Origin: Clostridia bacterium
GTDB taxonomy: Bacteria > Bacillota_A > Clostridia > UBA1212 > UBA1255
Length of the DNA stretch: 17,042 bases
Direction: 5' to 3'
NCBI GenBank assembly: GCA_017522515.1
Contig: JAFWZH010000023.1
Coordinates: 1 to 17,042 of the forward strand
The notes beneath the pieces are model-generated. The model was not told the DNA's origin. It searched no databases and saw only the letters and a program-made list of their open reading frames with translations. The translations under genes were made by a program, and so were the position numbers. The first letter of the stretch is position 1. Each line of letters begins with the position of its first letter. Of this stretch, positions 8,211 to 15,274 are shown one piece after another.

Positions 8211-8590
8211 CTAATTGTAAATCCACTCACGATTAACAATTTCGGTTGCTCTTTGGCAGATACTATTCATTTGAACAACCCATTCTGTTTGGTTATTCAT
8301 CTTGAGTTGTTCGGTAACGCCCTCGCGTTCTGTCATCTGTTTTACGAGCCGAGAAAACATTTCTTGTGCCTGCTTGTCGAGGTATGAAAGGCATCTGCTT
8401 GCTTTTCTGATTGTCAATAGATTAAGATATAAAACCTTGCGATTTTGCTTAATATACAGCAAATGCCACTGTACCCATACGCCAATAGGTCGTTGCTCTT
8501 ACTCTCCAACAACTTCAAGCAAGGAATGTATTAGTCGTCTTGTAATTCGTAACAGAGATTGTTCTACTCATCATAAATAACCTTTTACAT
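8211..8590 (-). pseudogene. tnpV: Degraded tnpV (transposon-encoded TnpV-family protein)
   Basis: Reading the minus strand from ATG at 8590-8588, after a perfect AAGGAGG site at about 8603-8597, the frame begins M-stop-KVIYDE-stop-NNLCYELQDD-stop-YIPCLK, matching the start of TnpV proteins apart from three in-frame stops. A frameshift then occurs near 8510, with another stop close by. The second frame reads PIGVWVQWHLLYIKQNRKV, then DKQAQEMFSRLVKQM, then EGVTEQLK and ends EIVNREWIYN, the typical TnpV C-terminus. An 83-codon open stretch (8462-8211) remains but starts inside the family domain. TnpV proteins are small accessory proteins of Tn4451-like and other clostridial mobile elements. Their function is poorly known. 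The intact ribosome binding site and downstream terminator show it was once an ordinary gene. Identification is from memory of the family pattern. Confidence 0.8.
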
Positions 8591-8690
8591 AATCACGCCT
8601 CCTTGTAGATCACTTTGAATTTTTTCTGCTTTGCATCAATGAAAACTTTTTTGCTGTTGCAGAATTTTTGTCACAGACTCTAGAAATGTG
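8591..8690. other. A/T-rich intergenic stretch upstream of the tnpV remnant
   Basis: No coding frame is visible. It holds the ribosome binding site of the tnpV remnant (minus strand) and T-rich sequence running into the first copy of the long direct repeat. Confidence 0.5.
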
Positions 8691-9075
8691 CACTTTCCGC
8701 ACAATATAAAACATACCGCTTTTTATTTACTTCAATATTTGCCTGTGTTAAGGCAAAATTTAAACTAATCCTAAAACAACATCTGTTTGAAAAAATATTT
8801 TTCTTTTTCACAAAAACACCTTGGATTTTACCCCTCTGAAAATACATATAAGTGAAAACAATTTTAAAAGAAAAAATTTTTTTCTCTTTTTAGGTTGTGA
8901 AAATCAAAAAAAGTTACAAATAAGGAATGAGAGGAAAAATAAATCTTCTCACGCACCTAGAAAACTGAATAAGTGAGGATGCCGAGTTATAAACTTACCG
9001 GACCGAAAGGAAAAGCCGACTCGAAAGAGCGCCATGACCTCAATGAAAGAGCGAGCGATAAATCCGGCAGAGAAA
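8691..9075 (+). repeat. Long direct repeat, copy 1
   Basis: It aligns almost base for base with 16660-17042, offset 7967-7969 bases, with scattered substitutions and a small length change in an A/T run. It contains a hairpin (TTTGCCT 8738-8744 with AGGCAAA 8751-8757), a long A/T-rich stretch, a second hairpin (8928-8935 with 8944-8951, A-rich loop) that runs into CACGCAC, and a G/C-richer 3' part with several GAAA-capped mini-hairpins. Homology may extend past 9075, because the other copy is cut by the window edge. Confidence 0.93.
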
Positions 9076-9110
9076 TCAAAGCGACAACAGCATGCTTTGG
9101 TTGGCGATGA
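8979..9110 (+). other. Short open frame in the direct repeat (43 codons), possibly a gene remnant
   Basis: ATG 8979 to TGA 9108 encodes a very basic and acidic peptide (MPSYKLTGPKGKADSKERHD at its start, ending ACFGWR). The other repeat copy preserves the frame as far as the window reaches, but its three base differences all fall at first codon positions and all change the amino acid. There is no properly spaced ribosome binding site. It could be a fragment of a longer mobile-element gene, a small peptide gene, or part of a structured RNA. I do not recognise it. Confidence 0.25.
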
Positions 9111-9403
9111 CACCGTGTAAGGCATTAATGATACTTCTGCGAAAGCGGCCCGTAAAGAAGAATGGAATATGTTCTTTCAAGCTGGAATTGATGTTTGATA
9201 GGACATATATGATGCTCGTTCTTGTGAAAGAAGTCACAAGAGATATGCTACGAGATACTCCACATCCTCTGATTAAAATTTTTTACAAATCATACTTCAC
9301 CAAGGGGGTACTATGCCCAAACGGTGGTAGTAGCCCACTGCCACTGTGGTAGCCCCATAAGTACCCAATATAAGAGATATACTAATTGAGAGAATAATAA
9401 ATA
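9111..9403. other. Intergenic stretch with no supported gene
   Basis: The only longer open frame (from 9092) has no ribosome binding site and an unremarkable translation. Another frame reads briefly like protein (ARKEEWNMFFQAGIDV) before two stops, which may be decayed coding sequence continuing from the short frame at 8979. The 3' part has G- and C-rich patches (around 9303-9355) followed by A/T-rich sequence. Confidence 0.4.
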
Positions 9404-9960
9404 CTATATAAGGAGGTATAAAAAACCTCACGCACGTCACCGACTAACAGCATGGCTGACACGAAGCCTCCAACTACGGCTCCGTTCGGCGGGAATTTTC
9501 ATAACGATTAAAATTCCGTAAACTTCGGTACTTCTGTACGAAAACAAGATTTTGGTCAGCAGGCTACCAAAGCCTGCAAGCGTGATACTCTCCAAATTTT
9601 CGTCCACACCGTACAGGTGGTTCCGCACGTTGCTGCCTAAGTGACCATAAGGGACTTGGTGCAATTTTCGTCTGCAAATTTTGAGTCTTGGCAATTCCCC
9701 CGAGCTTCTTGCAGTAGTTGGGATCGATCATTCATATGCCGTTTTTATGCAGATGCTGTTGCTGTCACCGCGCAACAGGCTTTCCTTGGTGCGTCAAGGG
9801 TGCAGGATATTCTTGTGCTGTGTCCTCCCTCCATCCTTAAAGCCATCGGATAGAGCATTTCCCGTGCTGAGAGTTTTCGTTTGGAATCCTCCTTCATAAC
9901 TGAAAGTATATTTTGACTCCTAAGCAAACTTCTTGCCTGCCGGAGAACAAAACCGAAGGA
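9404..9960 (+). ncRNA. Candidate structured RNA or mobile-element non-coding region
   Basis: This stretch is richer in G+C than its surroundings and dense in local hairpins: GAGGT 9413-9417 with ACCTC 9425-9429 (A-rich loop, sequestering a perfect AAGGAGGT), GGAATTTT with AAAATTCC near 9492-9517, GTAC/GTAC near 9528-9539, GCAGGCT 9559-9565 with AGCCTGC 9571-9577, and CACC/GGTG near 9609-9621. Several frames on both strands stay open for 60-85 codons, none with a ribosome binding site at a sensible distance or a recognisable domain, which suits a non-coding sequence. A palindrome with a T run follows at 10015-10036. The RNA class is unknown to me. Strand and ends are guesses from the hairpins and the T run. 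Confidence 0.35.
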
Positions 9961-10014
9961 AAGAGAATAATAACCCTCTACTTAAGTAATATGAGTTTTT
10001 GCCTAAAAAGTCAA

Positions 10015-10036
10015 GGGGTGCACCCCAACTTTTTTT
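10015..10036 (+). terminator. Palindromic GGGGTGCACCCC followed by seven T
   Basis: A 12-base perfect palindrome (10015-10026) is followed by AAC and T7 (10030-10036). The stem is only four G-C pairs if a four-base loop is needed, and three bases separate it from the T run, so it is a plausible but not ideal terminator for a transcript coming from 9404-9960. It could instead be a protein-binding palindrome. Confidence 0.45.
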
Positions 10037-10210
10037 CTCCAAAATTGAAAGCATTTTATGACGAAAATGCATGCCAGACATTACCATCTGACGTGCTGTG
10101 TTATATCGTATTATCTAAAATTTCGAGAAATTTTTTGTCAAGGAATGTGTTGATGCACTTATCTGTCCCAAAACATAATTTAACAAATTTTGCAACTTTT
10201 TCAAAATCTC

Positions 10211-10239
10211 TTTATTTTTATCGAACACTGTGGTATAAT
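10211..10239 (+). promoter_or_regulatory. Promoter with extended -10 for the dockerin/cohesin operon
   Basis: TGGTATAAT gives a perfect TATAAT -10 (10234-10239) with the TGn extension; a weak -35-like TTTATT (10211-10216) lies 17 bases upstream. Transcription would begin near 10246, leaving an untranslated leader of roughly 240 bases before the GTG start at 10485. Confidence 0.7.
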
Positions 10240-10311
10240 ATTAAATGCCAAATAAATTTCATATAAGAATGATATTGATTTTTCTGCATAGGGGTAGTTA
10301 TGCCCTTTTTG

Positions 10312-10366
10312 CATACAATAATCATGTGAATTTGATAAAAGCGCAAATTCACATGATTATTGTGTG
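10312..10366 (+). promoter_or_regulatory. 23-bp leader hairpin
   Basis: Bases 10312-10334 pair with 10344-10366 over 23 positions (one G-U, otherwise perfect), closing a nine-base loop. It lies in the transcribed leader, after a smaller hairpin at about 10291-10305 that is followed by TTTTT. No T run follows it. It could be a leader-RNA control element, a processing site, or an inverted repeat bound by a regulator. Confidence 0.75.
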
Positions 10367-10423
10367 GGAAATCCTATCATTACTCGAAATTTGTTTGGCG
10401 ACAATCGGGGTTTGCGTTTTTCG

Positions 10424-10452
10424 GTGCGTGGCTTCGGTTACGCACTTTTTTA
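10424..10452 (+). terminator. UUCG-loop terminator in the leader, just before the dockerin gene
   Basis: GTGCGTGGC (10424-10432) pairs with GTTACGCAC (10437-10445) around a C(UUCG)G tetraloop, with two G-U pairs, followed directly by TTTTTT. It stands 18 bases upstream of the AGGAGGT of the next gene and downstream of the promoter at 10234, so transcription must read through it. This arrangement suggests attenuation, or a small RNA of about 200 bases with some read-through. Confidence 0.85.
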
Positions 10453-10484
10453 TTTAATGTGATCCTGTTAGGAGGTCTATATCT

Positions 10485-13400
10485 GTGAAAAACTATATGA
10501 GGGTTAAGCGTTTATTTTCCTTTATGCTGGTAATCGCACTACTTATCACCACTATGCCTACTGGCATGTTGACAGTAAATGCAGTAACCACTCAATTTGC
10601 CGGTGGTAGTGGTACTGCGGCTGATCCTTACTTAATTGAAACGAAAGAACATCTGAATAATGTGCGCAATGATCTTGATGCGCATTATAAGATGATTGCA
10701 GATATCGAATTTACTGATGCTGACTTTACTGAGAGCGGAGATTTTTATAATGAAGGAAAAGGATGGTCGCCAATAGGTTTTACCGAATCAAACGCTTTTC
10801 GTGGATATATTGATGGCTGTGGATATAAAATTTCCGGAATAAAGATAATTGTTAATATAACGGATATGTGGAGTTCCGGGCAGCAATACTATTATGGAGT
10901 GTTTGGGTATTCGTACGGAACCATCAAAAATATTACCGTAAAAAATATTTCCTTTTCCGTATACGACCATTACCATGATGTTTATGTTGGAGCGCTTTGC
11001 GGCTACAATAGAGGCACTTTGGAATCTATTATATGCGAGGGCACGGTTTGTGGCAGTTCATCAGGAAACACGGTGCGTGCTGGTGGTATTACGGGTGAAA
11101 ACCTTGGAAATATTGATAATGTGTCATTTTCAGGAAGCGTTTCTTCGAATTCTGTAAATTCCTCTGCATATGCAGGTGGAATAGCAGGTACTAGTTCAAA
11201 TGCTACCATACAAAGAAGTTCAAATTTTGCAAAAATACTAGCAAATTGCTCAAATTATGATGGAATGGATTGCGCAGGAGGCATGTCTGGCAAAGCAGGA
11301 CAGACGCTATGTTGTCAAAATAGTGGCGAAATATCTGCATATTATGCAGGTGGTATTTCCGGATATGGCGGAGTGATTTCGGAAAGTTACAATAAAGGAA
11401 CCATAAAGGACTCAACCTACGCAGGAGGAATTGCTGGATATTCCTCTAACATTACAAATTGTTTTAACATAGGAAGCATTTCCGCAACTAAGTATGCAGG
11501 CGGCATCATTGGACAACTTACAGGAGGCGAACTAAGCAACTCGTATAATTTAGGAGAAATTAATGACGCTACATATAAAGGAAATATTGCCGGTGGCAAT
11601 CACGGAACAGTATATGCAGAAGATTTAATCGCCAATGGTGGAACTATAACCAACTGCTATTTTCCATCGTCAAGTTTAAAAGGCGTTGGTCGAGTGGCAA
11701 ATATAGATGGTACAGTTGCAGATATTGCTGGAGCTTCTACATTAAATAACCTTAAAAAGCAAACCACTTATTCTAATTGGAATTTCACAAATGTTTGGAA
11801 TATATCAGAAAATAATGTTTATTATTACCCCGAATTAAGAAATTGTCCTTTAGATTTAGGTGTAACTAGTATTTCAATGGATGTACATCCCACAAAGAGA
11901 AGTTATCTTGAAGGCAAGGATTCTCTTTCTACGACCGGCGGGATGATAAACGTAATTTATGATAATGGCTTTTCCGACAAAGTATCGTTTACAAAAAACA
12001 TGGTTACAGGGTTTGATAACACAAAACTTGGTTCTCAAACATTAACAGTTAATTTTGGAGGAAAAACCACCAACTATACTGTAACAATTACTGTAAAAAA
12101 ATTATCTTCGATTTCAATGTCATCATTACCCACTAAAGTCGTTTATTTAGAGGGAAAAGATTCATTGACATTAGCTGGAGGGCAATTAACATTAACATAC
12201 AATAACGGAACCACCGAGGTTATAGATATAACCCCAGATATGGTAACAGGATTTGATAATAACGTTGTTGGAGTTCAAAATCTTACGGTATCCTATGGAG
12301 GAAAAACAACAACATTTACAGTAGAAGTAATTAAGAAAACATTGTCTTCGATATCGATTAATACAATGCCAACTCAAACTTCATATGTTGAGGGCGCAGG
12401 TCGGTTAAATCTTGATGGCGCGACGCTATTACTTTCTTATGATAATGACGATACAGATATCATTACCATTAATAGTAATATGGTATCTGGTTTTAATAGT
12501 GCAACTATTGGAAAGAAAACTATTGCTGTTGTATATAGTGGAATGGAGTGCACTTTTGATATTGAAATAGTTAGCAATGGAATTGATTTTATATCGGTAA
12601 CAACTCTTCCCAATAAACTTTCTTATTTTGAATCAAAAGATAGCTTCTCTGTTGCTGGTGGTAAATTGACCGTTTACTATAACGATGGTTCTCATGAAGA
12701 GATTGATTTGACGCAAGGAGTTGTCTCTGGGTTTAATATTCATAATGTAGGTAAGCAAACGCTTACAGTTACTTACAATCGTAGAACATGCACATTTGAG
12801 ATTGAGGTTATTGCATACAAATTCAAGTCCGGATCTGGTACAGAAAGCAATCCTTATCTTATCAGCACAAAGGGACAATTAGATAACGTTAGAAACTATT
12901 TAGGATCTCATTTTAAGCTTGCCAATGATATAGAATTTTCAGATACCGATTTTGCCCCAGGCGGAATGTTCTATAACAATGGCGCAGGATGGATTCCGAT
13001 TAAATCCACGTTTACCGGTGTTTTGGACGGCAACGGACACTCGATTTATAATTTGCAAATCAACGCCAACTCAAGTTCTTCAACTACCAGTGTAGGACTG
13101 TTTGCTCAAAACAATGGCACAATTAAAAATTTGGGTATGGGAGATGGTAAAATTCTCCTGACTCTTTCTAATGATGTATATGGATATGTTGGTGCTATTG
13201 CTGGATATAACAAGGGGACTATTTCCAACTGTTTTAATACGTGTAAAGTTGAAGTAAACGGAAGTACTGGTAGTGGTGATGCCGGTGGTATAGCTGGATA
13301 TAACACAAATGGCACTATTTCAAATTGCTATAACACAGGAATAATATACTCATCTAATGATAGTGCAGGCGGTATAGCTGGTACCAATTCAGGCACCATT

Positions 13401-15263
13401 GAAAATTGCTATAATACTGGATTTATTCGCGCTGAATTGGGCGATGATAATTATTGTTATGCGGGCGGTATTTGTGGAACAAATCATCATATAGTTTTGA
13501 CTTGCTATAATATTGGACATATATCTTCAGCAAGCTCGCAAGGTGGTATAACCGCATTACTCGTTGATATCGGTAATCCTGATGCTAAAATCGAAAATTG
13601 CTATTATTTAGTTGACGACAGTCAAGCAGTTGGTATTGACGATGATGGGGCGACAAAATGTAAAAAAGAACACATGATACTGAAAAACACCTATAGCGGT
13701 TTTGATTTTGAGAGCATTTGGGTCATATCAAGCAATTCAGATTATTTGTATCCTGAACTCGTTGGCAATAGCATGAACTTTATTAAAAAAGAGCAAGGTA
13801 TTACTATTTCATCGTTGCCATATAAAACTGAGTACTATGTAGGCTTAGAGAATCTTGATATAACCGGTGCCAAAATTGCAAAAATTTATAATGATGGTAC
13901 TCTTGAAGAAATTGCAGTAGAGCCTTCTATGGTCACTGGTTATGACAAATCTAAAACTGGGTCTCAAACAATTATTGTTACTTATAATGACACGACTCTT
14001 GAATTTAAAGTTACAACGTTAGCTTTGGTGTATGACTTTACATTAACTACTGACGAAAGTATTTCGTTAGAATATAAAGCAAATAAAGAATTTGATTTTG
14101 TATTGTCTGATGAATCAGTCGCTAAAATAACCAATGTCTCTACTAGCATAATAGATTGGGGCACGGTAAATGTCACATCGTCTGCAAAAGTTGTTCCGTT
14201 AAAACCGGGATATGTTATTGTTAGAGTTATAGATAAAGCTGGATATGTTCTTTCTAACTCTTTAATTCTAATTGAAGAAGGTAATCATCAACTGGAATTG
14301 TTAGAAACCGTAAAAAAGCCTAATTGTACTGAAACAGGACATGAAATTTACAAATGCAAGTTTTGTGATTATCAAGAAGAGCGTTTTCCAGATGCACTCG
14401 GTCACACAGAGGTTTTAGATAATCGTGTTGAGCCGACTTGTACCAAAACAGGCCTAACTGGTGGAAAGCATTGTTCTGTTTGCGAAGAGGTGCTAGTAAA
14501 ACAAAACATCATTGAAGCAACTGGCATACATATTTGGGACAAAGGCAAGACTGACAAAAATGGAAACATTCATTATGAATGTGATACCTGTGAAGCAGCC
14601 TACAGCAAAAATCTTTTATCAATAAAAGTAACTTCAAAACCCACAAAATTAGCCTATGTTGAACACGATGATATGGATTTTTCGGGAATGGTTATAACAG
14701 CATATTATGATAATAACACAACAGCCGTAATATCATCAAATTGGTCAGCCTCGTATGGTATGAACGCTGGAACACAAACTGTAACTGTTGAACATTGTGG
14801 TAAAGTTGACACCTTCACAATTTCAGTAAAAGCAAAAGTTCCCTCCGCAATTACGTCTTCAAAACATACTATATATGGAAATAACATTAGCAAAATTTCT
14901 GCAGGCACAACAGTTTCGTCGCTGATCTCCAGCCTGAACGAAGGTTCCTTCTGCAAGGTTTTCAAAGGAAACACAGAGGTTAGCGGAAGTACAGTTGTTG
15001 GCACAGGTATGGTTGTTAAGATTATGGATGGTAGCACTGTAAAAGCCTCTTACACAATCATTGTTACCGGCGATACAAATGGTGACGGCAACATAACAGT
15101 TACGGATATGATTGCCATCAAGGCACATGTCTTAAAGAAATCAACTTTGTCAGGTGTGTATGCAACTGCGGCGGATACCAATGGTGATAATGGTATTTCT
15201 ATTACAGACTTTATTCAGGTTAAGGCAAAGATCCTCGGAAAAGGCACTATAACCGCAAGGTAA
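10485..15263 (+). CDS. Large secreted GLUG/Big_3 adhesin-like protein with C-terminal dockerin
   Basis: The protein has 1592 residues. GTG 10485 lies nine bases after AGGAGG (10470-10475). A signal peptide ends near A33. Block A (about 39-455) has GLUG-type repeats (GGIAGYSSN, NCFNIG). Residues 460-776 hold four Big_3 Ig-like domains with MVTGFDN and GxQxLTVxYGG motifs. Block B (779-1095) repeats the GLUG pattern (AGGIAGYN, NCYNTG), each block introduced by GSGTxxxPYLI. A fifth Big_3 (about 1103-1180), another Ig-like stretch, and a Cys-rich module (1267-1374: CTETGH, CKFC, CSVC, CDTC) follow. A sixth Big_3 (1375-1450) and an X-module-like domain (1451-1528) precede a type I dockerin with two calcium loops starting at D1530 and D1564 (DTNGDGN, DTNGDNG). 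No enzyme domain is visible, so adhesion or matrix binding is likely. The dockerin implies docking to a cohesin, and the next gene encodes one. It has no membrane anchor or LPXTG motif of its own. Confidence 0.92.
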   Translation: MKNYMRVKRLFSFMLVIALLITTMPTGMLTVNAVTTQFAGGSGTAADPYLIETKEHLNNVRNDLDAHYKMIADIEFTDADFTESGDFYNEGKGWSPIGFTESNAFRGYIDGCGYKISGIKIIVNITDMWSSGQQYYYGVFGYSYGTIKNITVKNISFSVYDHYHDVYVGALCGYNRGTLESIICEGTVCGSSSGNTVRAGGITGENLGNIDNVSFSGSVSSNSVNSSAYAGGIAGTSSNATIQRSSNFAKILANCSNYDGMDCAGGMSGKAGQTLCCQNSGEISAYYAGGISGYGGVISESYNKGTIKDSTYAGGIAGYSSNITNCFNIGSISATKYAGGIIGQLTGGELSNSYNLGEINDATYKGNIAGGNHGTVYAEDLIANGGTITNCYFPSSSLKGVGRVANIDGTVADIAGASTLNNLKKQTTYSNWNFTNVWNISENNVYYYPELRNCPLDLGVTSISMDVHPTKRSYLEGKDSLSTTGGMINVIYDNGFSDKVSFTKNMVTGFDNTKLGSQTLTVNFGGKTTNYTVTITVKKLSSISMSSLPTKVVYLEGKDSLTLAGGQLTLTYNNGTTEVIDITPDMVTGFDNNVVGVQNLTVSYGGKTTTFTVEVIKKTLSSISINTMPTQTSYVEGAGRLNLDGATLLLSYDNDDTDIITINSNMVSGFNSATIGKKTIAVVYSGMECTFDIEIVSNGIDFISVTTLPNKLSYFESKDSFSVAGGKLTVYYNDGSHEEIDLTQGVVSGFNIHNVGKQTLTVTYNRRTCTFEIEVIAYKFKSGSGTESNPYLISTKGQLDNVRNYLGSHFKLANDIEFSDTDFAPGGMFYNNGAGWIPIKSTFTGVLDGNGHSIYNLQINANSSSSTTSVGLFAQNNGTIKNLGMGDGKILLTLSNDVYGYVGAIAGYNKGTISNCFNTCKVEVNGSTGSGDAGGIAGYNTNGTISNCYNTGIIYSSNDSAGGIAGTNSGTIENCYNTGFIRAELGDDNYCYAGGICGTNHHIVLTCYNIGHISSASSQGGITALLVDIGNPDAKIENCYYLVDDSQAVGIDDDGATKCKKEHMILKNTYSGFDFESIWVISSNSDYLYPELVGNSMNFIKKEQGITISSLPYKTEYYVGLENLDITGAKIAKIYNDGTLEEIAVEPSMVTGYDKSKTGSQTIIVTYNDTTLEFKVTTLALVYDFTLTTDESISLEYKANKEFDFVLSDESVAKITNVSTSIIDWGTVNVTSSAKVVPLKPGYVIVRVIDKAGYVLSNSLILIEEGNHQLELLETVKKPNCTETGHEIYKCKFCDYQEERFPDALGHTEVLDNRVEPTCTKTGLTGGKHCSVCEEVLVKQNIIEATGIHIWDKGKTDKNGNIHYECDTCEAAYSKNLLSIKVTSKPTKLAYVEHDDMDFSGMVITAYYDNNTTAVISSNWSASYGMNAGTQTVTVEHCGKVDTFTISVKAKVPSAITSSKHTIYGNNISKISAGTTVSSLISSLNEGSFCKVFKGNTEVSGSTVVGTGMVVKIMDGSTVKASYTIIVTGDTNGDGNITVTDMIAIKAHVLKKSTLSGVYATAADTNGDNGISITDFIQVKAKILGKGTITAR

Positions 15264-15274
15264 GGAGAAAGAGT

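Noticed and set aside
8300..8580. Plus-strand frame of 92 codons over the tnpV remnant
   Set aside because: It is antisense to the recognisable TnpV sequence and has no ribosome binding site.
9437..9927. Several overlapping frames of 60-85 codons on both strands
   Set aside because: None has a well-placed ribosome binding site or a known domain, and they compete with each other. The region reads better as non-coding.
8691..9960. Group II or group I intron
   Set aside because: No GTGCG-type 5' end, no recognisable domain V and no reverse transcriptase or homing endonuclease frame.
10246..10484. Cyclic-di-GMP or other known riboswitch in the adhesin leader
   Set aside because: I looked for the conserved CACAGGGCAAACC-type core of the c-di-GMP-I class and found none; only plain hairpins are visible.
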